From Sepiola atlantica (lineage: Eukaryota; Mollusca; Cephalopoda; Sepiida; Sepiolidae), in the NCBI GenBank assembly GCA_963556195.1, contig OY744519.1, forward strand, positions 112,738,581 to 112,802,580: a stretch of DNA of 64,000 nt, in the 5' to 3' direction. The notes below the pieces were generated by a model. The model worked only from the letters and a program-made list of their open reading frames with translations, made no database searches and was not told the DNA's origin. Shown here one piece after another: positions 1 to 11,688 of the stretch. The translations under genes and the position numbers were made by a program. The stretch's first letter is position 1. Every line of letters begins with the position of its first letter.

Positions 1-457
1 AAATATTATAAGAAATATTGGCACTTTTTATAGGCATTGTTTCGTATTTGAATATTAAATTTTGAGAAAGCAAAAAACGATATATGCTTTTTTTCTTTAA
101 AATAAACATTTATTTATCTTAAGGTATTCCTGCAAGCTTTCGGTTTTAAAAATCATTTTCAAGCAATATCCTTTTTTATAAATCAATTTTGGGTTTTTTT
201 TTTCCTTAGAGATGTAGAAATCTCTCGTGAATGTCCGTTGAGGTGTTGACTGGACGATTGAAAGTTTCTAGTGCTCCGCGTGGCTTGCGTGAAAATGTTA
301 TGAGAAATATTGGCAATTTTTTTTATAAATATCGTTTCGTATTCGAATATTAAATTTTGTGAAAGCCAAAAAAGATATTTGCTTTTTTTTTCTTTAAAAT
401 AAACTTATTTACTTTAAAGTATTCTTGCAAGCTTTCGATTTTAAATATGTTTTAACC
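1..457. repeat. Degenerate direct duplication, period about 292 bp
   Basis: Bases 1-163 and 293-457 are two diverged copies of the same AT-rich sequence. Shared landmarks are GAGAAATATTGGC-like, TTTCGTATTYGAATATTAAA and TTGCAAGCTTTCG. Base substitutions and small indels show that the duplication is old. The spacer (164-292) shows nothing recognisable, and there is no coding potential. Confidence 0.85.
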
Positions 458-654
458 ATCAGAAGAAGGAAAAAATAAGTTTACAATTTAAAGATAATTT
501 AATGAAGATTCATATCCAACTGCTCAAGCTGGAAGCAATTCCAAGCTTTGGAAATATGGAAATCCAGAGTTAAGAAAAATATATTTTTTTATAAAATAGT
601 TCTTGTCTCCTTCTTAAAAACGAAAGATTATATTTTTAATTAGGTTAAAGGGTG

Positions 655-825
655 ACATGTTCATCTATTCTGATATTCCACTTCATCTTTTCTATCCTCG
701 TTCAGTGAAAGAGAAATCCTACTAGACTGAGACAATTTAAATGCTGGTCTCAATCCAAAGTGCCCCTGCAGATTAAAAATCAACCTTGTGTCTAACTCTG
801 CCTTTGTGTGGGCCTAGTAAATAGG
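655..825 (+). repeat. SINE body fragment of the U2-headed family
   Basis: The sequence from AGTGAAAGAGAAATCC through CTAGACTGAGACAATT to the tail TTGTGTCTAACTCTGC is collinear with the body and tail of the U2-headed SINE at 24332-24547. The head is mostly eroded; only an ATCTATTCTGATA-like remnant of the U2 segment is left near 670. This is a non-coding, decayed copy. Confidence 0.75.
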
Positions 826-2104
826 GACCGCTGCATTACATTTATAGATGGTTTAGTTCGATTTGTCTGTATTTACAGAAAAGCAACTATTTTGGTGTTA
901 TTTGATGCTGAAACACAATGCCTATTCTAAACGGATTCATTGTATACGATTAATTGAAAACAAGTTGCTATTTTTACTAATAGTTTTGGGAAAATTACAG
1001 CTTCATACTTTTTCACTAGTACTAGTTCATACATGATCGCAATAAAACACGTAGGGGATTCCAATGAAAAATTATGAATCGTACGTAAATTTTTACTGCA
1101 CTTTATATGAGAATAGATTATAGAGGCTTTCTGTAAACGGTTTCGATAGAGGAAAAGTAATGACAGTATTCCTGCACTCAGCAGAAAAATTACTTGTCAG
1201 TAATATGGTTTTAAAATTTAAGTAGGACATGATTAGTCAAATGCATAAGGTTATTAGGTATGATTGACAGGGTATGATTTTTTGTGACATATTTAACCTC
1301 ATATGGGAAGTAGATATATGTGTAGTATACAGCTGCAATGCTTAAAAGAGAAACGGCGAACAGTTGTGTATAAAATATAATTATATACCTTTATTGTTTG
1401 CTGTGACGAATGGGTAGAATGAATATGAGTTGTAGAAGTTTGGAGTGTACAAACAGGAATTGACAAGAGTTAAAATCTCGAATTTACGAGCCAGTCGCTT
1501 CCTGCCAGATAAAAAATCGAACCGGTTTATAACCTTTTTAGACATCCATGAATCCTTAAACTGCCACGCCTCTTCTGGCATGTTGTCTACATAATGCAAC
1601 ATTGCTAGGCATTCTCTAGCATGTTGCCTATTCTTCCTATAACCACGACTATTTCCATCTGCTTATTGTTTATTTATAAAACGAATGTATTTCTTTCTGT
1701 TTTATGTAGAAGGGCCACACTCCCGTTTATCCAGATGGCACATGTGTTTTGCTGCAGCCACTAGATGTTATTCTTCTGACCATACAGGCGACATCGCTGT
1801 CTTACTATAGCCACCTGCAATGTAATAAACTGTTTACCCTAATATGATCTGTAAGGTCATCCCACTGACGGATATTCAATATATGATTGGTTAGGTTAAT
1901 CATGTAACAAAGAGAAATATTTGAAGTTGGATTTCAGTTGCAGTTTAGACGCAACTACAAAGCAAGATACAAATAATTATATAAGGTAGAGAGAGGCGCT
2001 TAAACCCCCACTCCGTGTCGATAGTTCAAACAGAAGCAATATTTTACTGTTTTTGCTGTCTTTAAATTAGCGATTTTCAAGAACATTGCCACTTCTGGCC
2101 CATG
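826..2104. other. No recognisable feature
   Basis: AT-rich sequence. I see no coding, RNA or repeat signature that I can support here. Short open frames (for example minus strand 1381-1602) have no recognisable protein features. Confidence 0.5.
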
Positions 2105-2302
2105 AAAGGCCAACAACATAGCTTATAAATAAATATTAAATAATTAATACCTACAGACGCTAGCGTTTCAAGCTTATTGCTCTCATCAGTGCAGGAAAGT
2201 AACAATTTCAGACGATCGGAAGGTGCAAGCCGGGTCTACAGAGTCAGTCTAGAATCTGCAAGCAGTTGCCATATCCACTCGGCCACCAGAAACTGTCAGG
2301 TC
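2105..2302 (-). repeat. tRNA-derived SINE with hammerhead ribozyme, copy 1
   Basis: On the minus strand this begins with a tRNA-like head of Leu/Ser type: the A-box-like stretch TGGCCGAGTGGATATGGC lies near 2290-2270. A spacer follows, then a complete hammerhead core (2195-2150), then an AT-rich tail with ATTAAATAATTAATA character. The layout of tRNA-like head, ribozyme and AT tail recurs at 3.5, 26.0, 38.1, 45.6 and 46.4 kb. The spacer is clearly related to the copy at 45.6 kb (shared AGTCT...GACTCTGT and CCGGCTT...GCACCTT). It is non-autonomous, so a LINE would have to supply mobility (inference). Confidence 0.8.
2150..2195 (-). ncRNA. Type I hammerhead ribozyme motif, core intact
   Basis: Read on the minus strand: stem I 5' strand CCTGCA, core CTGATGA, stem II GAGC and GCTT with loop AATAA, core GAAA, stem III CGC and GCG with a 2-nt loop, TC cleavage dinucleotide, then stem I 3' strand TGTAGG. 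All six stem I positions pair, one of them G-U. Both conserved core boxes are intact. Stem III is only three pairs plus the closing A-U, as in other short-stem-III hammerheads, which usually cleave better as dimers. Activity is untested. Confidence 0.82.
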
Positions 2303-2391
2303 ATTAAGGGAAATTAAGATCTATATGTACCTGGAAGCGGGCACAGATAGAAGACTAGCCGAGAGTGTTCGACGAACATATTCGGAACTTA

Positions 2392-2392
2392 G

Positions 2393-2423
<31 letters not shown>

Positions 2424-2440
2424 AATGTGTGTGTGCGTGT
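2392..2440. repeat. Microsatellite (CA)n/(TA)n/(TG)n
   Basis: Compound dinucleotide tract directly beside the unrelated-looking flank at 2441. Confidence 0.9.
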
Positions 2441-3435
2441 GTAGAAATAGAGAGAAAAAATGAGTGAAATTCAATAAGAAATAAGTCAAAGTTACAGAAA
2501 ATAAAGAAATGATAAGAAAAAAGATGTGTTGATTATTGATATTTTTTTTGTATTACACTAAAATACTAAAAAAACATTTCTTTTAATTCATGTTGTTTGT
2601 TTTAAAATCTGATCATGCAAAGAGATTTCATGAATAATTCATAATGCTATCTTTTCTATTATTTTTTTAAGATAAAAAGTGTATGATGGAATCGAGATAA
2701 AAAAATATTTGCTCAGGACTAAAAACCAAAGGCAATAAGATTGCAGACCCAATGCAAAGATATAAAAGTAAAAACAAGATGTTTGCCTTTACTTTTTGAT
2801 TTGTATCAAATTTTATTGACACACATATACATATGTGGCTTCAGATATTTCTTTTACCTTGTTTTCAGGTTTAAAGAAAATTCAACTGAGTAAAAAGAGT
2901 TCGACATTTGTCAGGTTTATATGGATACAACTAGAGTGGCATGAACAGTATAACGCAAGAATTGTTTCAATAAATGTTTTCAAAGAAGAAATTAGACAGA
3001 ATAAGTAATTTTGTGTCATTCAAATAACTCAATGATGTTTAGAAGCAAAAATTGTTTTATACATTTACCTAAGGTTTAAATCTCTTCTCTGCAAACATTC
3101 AGAACAAAGATTAATACATGCAAACATACCAAAACACTTTCTTTTTTTTTAAATTAATTTTGCATAGCTTATTTCATGGATTGATCTTAATATACTTTTT
3201 AAACTTGAGATTAAATTTGAAATATATTGATAAAGTATAGATATATCTAAAAAAATATATATTGCAATTAATTACGGGGGGGGGGGTCATCTAAAATATC
3301 ATTAAAATGACTTTTTTCCATTCCAAACATGAAATGTCACGAATAAAAAGTTATACTCATTTTATGCAATCCATTACATCGCAAGTGCATATGTATAAAT
3401 ACAGCTAATATATTTATATTCAACTAAACCAAAAA
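2441..3435. other. No recognisable feature
   Basis: AT-rich. The only notable element is an 11-G homopolymer at 3276-3286. No coding or repeat match is visible. Confidence 0.5.
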
Positions 3436-3460
3436 AATAGAACAATTATCTCAAGAAAAC

Positions 3461-3520
3461 TATATATATATATATCTATCTATCTATCTATATATATATA
3501 TATATATATATATATAGATA
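3461..3520. repeat. Compound microsatellite (TA)n/(TATC)n
   Basis: Uninterrupted TA steps with an internal TCTA/TATC block, lying directly 5' of a tRNA-derived SINE. Confidence 0.9.
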
Positions 3521-3720
3521 TACCCGTAAGGTGCAGGTTTGATTAAAAGCCGTATTTACTTGTCTCGATCAGGTTAGAAACGCCGGGTTACTAAACCCAG
3601 GCTGTTAGTAGATAAACCGATTATTTAAATCTATACTGATGAGTTTAGAAAGACGGAACATGCCTGTCTATGAATAAACAAATAATATTTAATTATTATA
3701 TATATTATTTATAAAATTGC
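3521..3720 (+). repeat. tRNA-derived SINE with degenerate hammerhead, copy 2
   Basis: Shares a 5' flank (TTAAAAGCCG...TTACTTGTCTCGATCAG) with the copy at 3824-4060, so the two are related insertions or a local duplication. The head is worn. The ribozyme region (about 3630-3673) keeps CTGATGA, but GAAAC has become GGAAC, so it is probably inactive. The tail is AATAAACAAATAATATTTAATT-like, followed by a run of C at 3721-3732. Confidence 0.72.
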
Positions 3721-3823
3721 CCCCCCCCCCCCGCGTAATTAAAGAAAGGGCACTCTGATTGAGACATAATTATTACATCGCCCCGGGAGTAACACTAGAG
3801 TTCCCTCCTTTTGATCGAAGATT

Positions 3824-4060
3824 TTGGATGTAATAAAACTGTATGGGGTTTGTATTAAAAGCCGGTTTTACTTGTCTCGATCAGCTAATACACTGGCCAA
3901 GAGGTTAACGATGCTTGGTTACTTAACCCAGGGTGTTTGTTCGAGCCCCGTTTGTAGGTGGGCCGATTATTTAAGTCTTGAAAAAACGAAACAGGCATGT
4001 CTGTAGATAAATAAATAATATTTAATTATTATATATCTACATATATATTTTTTTAGTTTT
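3824..4060 (+). repeat. tRNA-derived SINE with broken hammerhead, copy 3
   Basis: The head contains an A-box-like TGGCCAAGAGGTTAACG (about 3894-3910) and a B-box-like TGTTCGAGCCCC (about 3938-3949). Downstream the CTGATGA box is deleted, while the GAAAC box, the GTC cleavage triplet and the tail remain. The tail runs into TA repeats. The open frame across it is not a protein gene. Confidence 0.78.
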
Positions 4061-4095
4061 CCTTTTATCATATATATATATATATATATATATAT

Positions 4096-4318
4096 TAGTA
4101 AATCCGTTTGGGCTACTTGAATAGTTAAAATTATGTAATCATATTTAAAACGAGATAAACGATGCGATATTTTGTTCAATAAATGAAAAATTTATTATCT
4201 TTTTGTTTGATAAATTTTTCATTTATTGATAAAATCTCGCATCGCTTATTTCGCATTAAATCTGATTACATAATTTTCTCTTGTCGATGCTTTTTAAGTA
4301 GCCCAAATGGATTTATTA
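4096..4318. mobile_element. Palindromic foldback (MITE-like) element
   Basis: Two arms of about 100 bp are reverse complements with scattered mismatches. The left arm starts TAAATCCGTTTGGGCTACTT and the right arm ends AAGTAGCCCAAATGGATTTA. The centre is a short AT-rich spacer near 4195-4205. A (TA)n tract abuts the left end. No target-site duplication can be assigned because of that tract. No coding content. Confidence 0.8.
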
Positions 4319-6689
4319 AACTGCTACCTACCAGCATGTATGCTACTCTTGGACTTACAAAAACAACACTCCATTGCCATCGGTAGATTTCGTGATCTCT
4401 GCTCGGCTTGGCCGATCGGTAGATCTCGACAATGAAAAAGAAAAAAACTGTCTGTAAACACTGAAGCAGACATGTTTATGTCGAAATATTTGATTTAAAT
4501 AAAAAAAATAATTAATGTTTCATTTATTGAACAAAATTAGCCCATTACTGAGAATTAAAAAAAATATTTTGATAAGCTTTCTAATATCAATCATTAAATA
4601 ATTTTTTTTTATATTATTTATCACTAATATTATTTTTATATAATATACAGGCAACGCCGCGTATTTGTGAAAGTTGGAAATAATACTGTTTTTATAAGTA
4701 ACATGAAAAAGAAATCTTTTACCAAAATTACAGATTATCTTGATATACTTATATCACCCATCTCTGATCATATATCGACATCGTTATTCAATGAATAACT
4801 CTATTGCTGCTGACTGTTTTTCTCCTACCTATAACTCTGGTCTTTTCAAGACTGGGCCAATAGGCCTCTCCTGTCTTTGCGATAATCATATCTGTTCTTG
4901 TTAGCTCTTTACATCAAGCGATTTCCATAAAAAATGATCAGAATAAATAAAATAATCACTGATATCTGTGACTTTATTTGTTTTTAAGAAATTTGCAAAA
5001 CAGAAAACACAAAGAGGCAATGGACCGTACTTTTAGGGGGGGGGGTGCGATGTTCCTTGTCTGAGGCGTGTATAATCCGATTATACACACTGCTGTCGCC
5101 CCTATCGCCATTGTCGGCTCACCAATTCACACAGACATATGAGGTTTATTAGCTTAGACAGAGTGGCAATTACAATGGTCAAAGAGAGAGATATACTTTG
5201 AGAGGTGGTTAACTGTGTTGGAGAGAGACAGACAGAGACTGATTGGGCCAACTCCTATCCTAGTTCATATTGTGTGCCCACCTCACCCTCACTAGAGTTT
5301 CTGGGACGAAAAGATTTTGCACAACTGTCCGGCTCAAGTGTCTGCCAGAAAAGAGACAGAATTCCGTTTTTTTTTCGGGAATCACATGATACTCTTAACT
5401 TCCGGTTACCCACTGGAGTCATCCTTTTAATCTCTGATCCGTCAATCATTTTCACCAGACTTTCGTTGTGTAGCAGAGGCAATGATTATCTAACTATATA
5501 AAACAAAGAACAAAATAAGAGAAGATTTTGCTGCACATTGACACAGAATTTATTTGGAAATATTTTGTCCCCCAGATGCCACTGAATTCCAGGTACACTT
5601 TGCCGAAATGATTTCATGACAGAAAAACAATTACGAGACGAATTTAAAAAGCAAGGAAGTTTATAAAGAAATTTAAGAATATGGGATGAGTCAGAGGAGA
5701 AAGTCATGTTTATCAAAATAAACTTAAAATGTTATTTAATGTTCCATGATTTTAGGAAATGCACTGGAATAAAATGGTATTGTTTGTTTCGTCTTTTTAA
5801 AAGACATGGCTTTCCAATTTATTCTGTTGTGTGCATGTTCCATATATTCAATGCAGCAACCTATTGTGTTTAATTCATTATTTCCTTATAATCAACATGT
5901 TTTCTTCGGTTCTTTTACAAAATGTAATCTATAACACTTTTTAAGTTACATTTGCCTGCATTATATTATTAGCCTTCCATTAAAAATTCTGCGTTTTTGA
6001 ATTCTTCCTTTTGCATAATTTCATGACTCATTGTTGAATTTTCTTCTTTTCAAAATTGTTTTATTGTTCCTTGTTCTCATCTCATCGAATTACAAATTCA
6101 ATTATTAACTTTTATTCGATTTTATGTTCATGTTTTTAGGAACAATCTTCCTGTCATTTCGGATGAGTTACACCATCTATACTTTCCAAAGTTCTTCCAT
6201 TCTTTTCAATCCCTTCTCTGATTCCATTGCTTCATATATTTCCTTGTTTAATTTTTACCAATATTTACCAGAGAAAGACTAATTGTTATCTGAAATGCAA
6301 CACAAAAAGGTTCCTGCCCCGATCCCCAAAACTCTCAATCCTTGACCTCCACAGAAGACGTCCCTTACTGCATTCAATCATGATATCTATTCCATGGAAA
6401 TGCAATTAATTTTAATCTATTTCCAAAGTTCGATACAAGTTGACATGTAGAATAGATACTCTTACAAGCATTTATATTAATGAAAATCGCAATTTTATCA
6501 TTATAGATGACCCGAAAATCTATAATTCGTCTCCATCTCTCCTGAAGACTGAGTCAGTCTAATAATTCAAAAAGCAGTTAAAATGAGGAAAGAAGCATCG
6601 AACATAAAATATAGATTGTTAGGTACAATACAAAAAGAACACAAGCAAAAACAGACTAAAATATGAGATAGAGACTATATAAATCAAAT
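4319..6689. other. No supported gene; minor composition features
   Basis: There is a poly-G run at 5035-5045, and near 4651 an antisense copy of the common dispersed-repeat end (GCAACGCCGCGT). The 5.2-5.5 kb stretch is locally less AT-rich and open in one frame for 98 codons, but I recognise no domain in it. Confidence 0.45.
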
Positions 6690-7085
6690 AAAGTTTATTG
6701 GCAAAAAAATAGCAAAATACAACAAGCCATGTAAAATGAAGTTTGAAGATGTGTACGTCTATATACCGTCTTAAATTTTGTCCCAAGCGATTTAAAACCT
6801 GGATATGGTAAGAATTGTCACTATCTCCTCTGGTAGGCTGTTCCACAGAAACAGAGAATGTTGCCTTTCGTCTAATGAGACATCTTATGGCACATATTTT
6901 GCTAGATCTTGTGGAAACCACGACTTTGCACTCGGGGGAAAAAACACCTCAAAAGGTACATTTAATTTCCCGTTGATGATGCTTTATACAAGAATTGCGT
7001 CCTCTCTCATCCTCCCTTGCTAAAGTGAGGATATTATCCAAAGATCAGCGGCCATGATACATCCAGCGCTGCCTTGAACCGTTTG
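6690..7085 (-). pseudogene. LINE RT C-terminal fragment and 3' end, degenerate
   Basis: On the minus strand one frame near 6880-6810 reads RQHSLFLWNSLPEEIVTILT followed by ISRF. This is the WNxLPEEIVTxxTxxxFK motif found close to the C-terminus of many CR1/Jockey-type LINE reverse transcriptase proteins. Stops interrupt the frame directly after ISRF, so the copy is dead. Upstream sequence (to about 7085) is plausibly the same ORF with frame changes. Downstream, near 6700-6690, is an AATAAA-like signal (CAATAAACTT on the minus strand). The catalytic RT domain is absent. The assignment rests on the motif and on the position of the 3' end. Confidence 0.72.
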
Positions 7086-8850
7086 GACGTTTATACTATT
7101 ATCACTGCTTGTTTAGTATTATTAGACTAGGCCGGTGTTTAGAAGAGGTGGAAGAAAATTTACAAGATTATATGTTATTTAGACCTAAACTCACAAAAAT
7201 GCCTGATTTTTATCAATAAATGACATGTTGAATATCGATCTTCTTAGCATCTGTGTATTAACCATTTAATTTTAAAAAAATTCATATCGCCGTTTGTGCC
7301 CGTTGGGATGGCGAAAGTTTTTCGATAAATATGTAAAACGAGCTGTACCCGTCCCCCGGCGTTGCATAGGAGAAATTGAAAAGAATGAATTAAAATTTGT
7401 CAACATCCGACCGAACGCAAATAGTTCACATCGGAATGATATTCACAATAGTTAAAGTACTACATATTACATTGATTTTTTTTCAAATGACTACATAATA
7501 ACGTTGATTTTTAAAAATCCGGCCCATAGTGCTATCTTCCCCCCTCTGTCGTAGGCAAAAGTTTAACAATGTAAAAAAAAAAGAAAAAAACTGTGTGAGA
7601 CGACTGAGATCAAACCATAAATCTCTCAGTCTTGGATCTACGTTCGTAACCATTGGTTTACGAAAGTGAGAAGAAAATATATTGAAAAATATGTCATTGA
7701 AACAAAGCCAGTCAGTAGCTGGCATGCGTGTTATCGTATGATCCGCCCTAAGGTGACTGAATGTAGGGTCCGCCAGTCACACGTTTTGGGTCATTTCTAT
7801 AGCAAGAAATCGATTTTTTTTTAAATGTTTGATATTATGTGTGTGAAAGGTGTTGGAATCAGAAAATGTACACTGTATGGGGTCTGTTAAGTATCTTGGC
7901 GTATAGTTTCTTAATTCAAAAGTCGAGTCGTTGAAGAAATTGTAGCCGCCATGTTGAAAGATAAAATACTATGTTCGTTAATTGCATTCTCTAAAAACCG
8001 GAATGACTATAAATGTATATGTAATAGGGAGAAATAACGTAATCCGATATTCTCGAAATTCAGCTGGATTAGCGGGAGCGTCCATTAAATGTGTGCCTAA
8101 TGCTTTGTATTATGCAGCAAATTAATAATTGACAAATAGAGAAATAATAACAGACATTTTTTGGAAAAGTAGACGTTTATTAATTCCTGGTGACGATAGA
8201 AGGAGTGGCAGTACTTAAGTGTTAGGGGGAAAAGTTTTTGCTACCACTTATATAGAGTATATTTTGAGGAGAGTCGAAGATGATAAGCCAAAAGTTATAT
8301 TTAGTGTACCCTGGAGAAAAATAATAACAAATTTACTAAAACGTGCTCATGTGAATAAGCGTAATATATAGTGGTAACTTTAGTAGCCTGTGATGCATGT
8401 GGTTATTTTCCTATTCTTGACAAAGGTACAGGGGAAAATAGTCTTAACTTTATATATTAGATTAAACTAAACATGTATTTTAACCTTATTCATACATGAA
8501 AATGTCAGCCTAACCTTGCTTTTCCAAATTTCCATTGTTAACTAATGACTCTCTGCCAAACATACCAGAAAAACAAATAGCATCAAATGTTTTTCTCTGG
8601 TCAAAAAATCATGTGATGTCATTTTAGGAGTTTTCTAGTTTGAAAGACCGAAAAGTGATGCATTTGAATGTGTTCAGCCGAATATACAAAAACATGGAAC
8701 TTTTAAAAAGGAAAACAGAATAAAAATAAGTAAATCAAACTATTATATGTCTATAAAAAAGAATGAAACAGCATAGCATTGTCAACATGTTCTGAGGAAA
8801 ACAGCAAACAAAAGTCGATGGAAGTATAAGTTGTGTACAGATATAGATAT
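7086..8850. other. No supported gene
   Basis: Contains one short match near 7345 to the CCCGGCGTTGC-type start shared by several dispersed repeats in this window. Otherwise nothing recognised. Confidence 0.45.
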
Positions 8851-8855
8851 AATAC

Positions 8856-9478
8856 ACTAGAAGAATACCCGTCCCAAGGTGGGTAAAATGAATTCATCGA
8901 ACAGAACAGTTATGCACCAATTCTATATTTCTTTACAAATATTAAAATCAAGATAAAATGATACTAAACTTTATGTCTAGAATTCTTATTCCAATTTTGA
9001 ACAAAACCCATTACATGATTTGGATTCTAGAAAATGTTTAGAAAGAGGTCTTAAGAAAAAATTTAAATTAAGAGAATTTTGCTTAATTGGTGTCTAATGA
9101 CTATGGATAATATTCAATGCAAATCTGAAATATTTTAATTTTAAAATGGGAGGTTATTCCAATATTATGGCCCTTAAAAACTCTTTAAAATACGCCAAAA
9201 ACACTGAAATTTGTGGAATATTTATCAATTGATGTCTAATACCTATTGTAAAAATTTCACAAAAGTTGGAGATATTTGAATTCTCACGGAGGGCTTCCAC
9301 CCAACTTTTTACACCCTTTTTACATAAAACTAAATTAAACTGAATATAGCTCATATTTCGACCCCTTCTGCATAGCAGCTATATTTCAAAATTCATAATA
9401 ATCTATTAATTAGAGTGAATCCTGTTCATACAAATATATAAACATATATACATACCTAACTTTATATAAATAGAGATA
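8856..9478 (+). repeat. Dispersed repeat R1, copy 1
   Basis: About 600 bp, collinear with 16941-17540 and 36657-37770. It begins at ACTAGAAGAATACCCGTC and ends near GAGTGAATCCTGTTCATACA with a TATA-rich tail. Shared internal blocks include CTTATTCCAATTTTGA, ATGATTTGGATTCTAGAAAA and AAAATGGGAGGTT. There is no ORF of note and no terminal inverted repeat, so the class is uncertain. Confidence 0.8.
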
Positions 9479-10054
9479 ACCTGTTCTTGGCATAATATGT
9501 AGAATTAAATTGGTTTAAAAAAAGAGTCAAACATAAAAATAGGTGCTTTAACCTAATGTTGGGGTACTGATTTTATGCAGGATATCCATTTTCACTCATC
9601 ACCACGAATCTTGTACATATAAATGTAAACACAAACATTTAAGTGTTTATTTACAGTAAAATAATACAATGAGGTCATATATTTGAAGTTGTGTGTGTCT
9701 GTTAGTATTTCACTTATTCCTATGTTAAACATATTAATTGACCCATGCATACTGACAATACCATTCAGTGTGTTCAATTATCCATTGCATTCATACTTTC
9801 AATCACCACAATAACACATTCACTCTATTTGCTACCTTACTGAAAATATTCCACGTGTTGTACAATTTATTTATTTATTTGCTATTTTATTTATGAGAGC
9901 TGGAAAGTAAGGTTGTGGGCGGAGAATATTTTAAACAAAGTAAAATCAGGATATGAAGACCATCCCAATGTTTTCTCGGGACAGAACATCCACTGTTATG
10001 GGGTTCTTAAGAATATAATAAAATTATTTAACACTTCTAACCGGTCATGGCTGA
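9479..10054. other. No supported gene
   Basis: AT-rich. A 63-codon open frame at 9913-10104 has no recognisable domain and runs into the repeat that follows. Confidence 0.4.
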
Positions 10055-10265
10055 CAGAACAAGAACCATCTACCCTCGTGGATTACATAAAGGGTTCAGT
10101 TTGAAATTCTGTACAGATTCACAAGTTCAACATAACGATTCCGAGTTCGATAAGATGCACATGAAGAAGGTCAGAGGTCATATCGGCTGAAACCTTTTGA
10201 GAATAACATCCAAGCTGAGGACAGTAGTTTGAATAATCTAAAAATACACTAGGATCAAAAGTTTC
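10055..10265 (+). repeat. Dispersed repeat P, copy 1
   Basis: Collinear with 41730-41930 and partly with 52105-52230 and 53745-53830. Shared blocks are AAATTCTGTACARATTC, CAAGTTCAACAT, ATCGGCTGAAAC and GAATAACATCCAAG. The GAAGAAGGTC...CTGAAAC layout recalls pseudo-LTRs of Penelope-like elements, but that class call is only a suggestion. Confidence 0.65.
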
Positions 10266-10600
10266 AAAATAACAATTCAAGGGTTTTTACCCCACCCTAT
10301 AGACTGGTATTATCCCGGCCTTCGGGTCTTGATTTACGCCGGTCTATCGGTTGTCCGTCCTGTGCAGTTCTAGGAGGTGCACCCTCCCAGGTTTTGCCTT
10401 CTCACCCTTTGAGAAGGGGTTAGTTTATTGCTAATCGCCTGAGGCGTTCCTACCGGGGAATGCCGACGGGACTGCCTAGGCAATTTTTAAATGGTCAGAG
10501 TGCTCAAAATCTCGAGTGCTGGTTTTTTCCCACTTTCCCGACCTTGTGTCACATCTTACCTTGTGGGAGGAAGATAAATAGAAACAGTTAAAACCAATTA
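10266..10600 (+). repeat. SINE of the long U2-related family, 5' truncated
   Basis: Collinear with the reverse complement of 19990-20372, sharing ATAGACTGGTATT, ACGCCGGTCTAT, CACCCTCCCAGG, GGGGAATGCCGACGGG and the tail CGACCTTGTGTCACATCTTACC. The copy at 20.3 kb has a U2 snRNA head upstream of this region; here that head is missing. GC content is clearly higher than in the surroundings. The tail ends GTGGGAGGAAGATAAATAG. Confidence 0.82.
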
Positions 10601-11383
10601 GATTGTGATATATCAAGTAACATTTAAAATGCACAAATTCCCCAAGATGCGATATGAATGTTTGGTTCACAAAAATCAGTTCCTAATTCAGAAGTATAAA
10701 TGATACTTCCGAGCAAAAAGATTTGCACCACTTATTTATAAAAATTGATAAGTGTCTTAAGCATTATATAATATGCTCCCATATGATAACCTTGCCAGGT
10801 GTAAAATGTGACAAAGTTTATATCGAATTAACTTCTGTAGAGTTGCACTCTTTCCAGAATTTTATTGTCAAACGGTATACTCAAAGAAGTCTTGTAAACT
10901 TCATAATTATTATCAATTTGTAGAAGTCATAAATTCTAATTATGTTTTTACAAGATTTCTGCAGCAAATTATGCCAATAAAAATGCAGTAATCAAATTTG
11001 CTTGAAACAAATTCAGTTAGAATTGTCTTTGAAGCAAAAAATATGTTAATCGTTTTTATATCTTTTAACCAAACTGTGTTCTTTAATGAACGTGTTGATG
11101 ATGGAAGTTTGGTATAATTCTTGAAAAGCAGTTTTATGGGTTATGCTGTTACATGCATATATGTCGATTAAGATTAATTTTAAAGGAACATTTTTTTTAT
11201 GATGCAACTACAAAACTTAACAATAGATATTCTACTTTAATAGAATGGAAAAATAGGTGTGTTTATACTGAACTTGAAAGTTAGAAGTACATTAACAGAT
11301 GATTCTAAATTGTTAGTTGATATTTTTTTATTAATGTGAATAGCAAATTCAGAAATCATACATTTTTAAATTAGAACGGGTCC
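10601..11383. other. No recognisable feature
   Basis: AT-rich. No motif or repeat match is visible. Confidence 0.5.
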
Positions 11384-11450
11384 ATGAAATAGTCTATGAA
11401 ATAGTCTATGAAATAGTCTATGAAATAGTCTATGAAATATTCCATGAACT
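11384..11450. repeat. 12-bp minisatellite, about 5 units
   Basis: Tandem copies of ATGAAATAGTCT. The first units are exact and the last is altered to a TATTCC variant. Confidence 0.93.
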
Positions 11451-11479
11451 CAAATAACCAGATTTGTATATTCTCAGTT

Positions 11480-11688
11480 CCTATTTATTTGCTTCCCCAC
11501 GAGAACAGAGTCGGACACAAGGTCGTTTTTAATGTGTGAAAAAATTCAGCTCGCCAAATGCGGCACTTTGGATTAAGACAAAATTAAAATTCCCTCAGTC
11601 TAGAAGGATTTTTCCGTCATTGACCGAGGACAGAAAAGATCAAATACAGTATCAGAACAGATACTACACTTTGCTATTAATGACCAGT
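11480..11688 (-). repeat. U2-headed SINE, short type
   Basis: On the minus strand the head near 11676-11650 reads AAAGTGTAGTATCTGTTC, an almost exact piece of the U2 snRNA 5' domain (nucleotides around 25-43, covering the branch-site recognition region). The body follows (GACTGAGGGAATTTT, then CCAAAGTGCCGC) and a tail TTGTGTCCGACTCTGTTCTC ending in AAGCAAATAAATAG. Related copies lie at 0.66, 24.33 and 46.6 kb. Confidence 0.83.
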
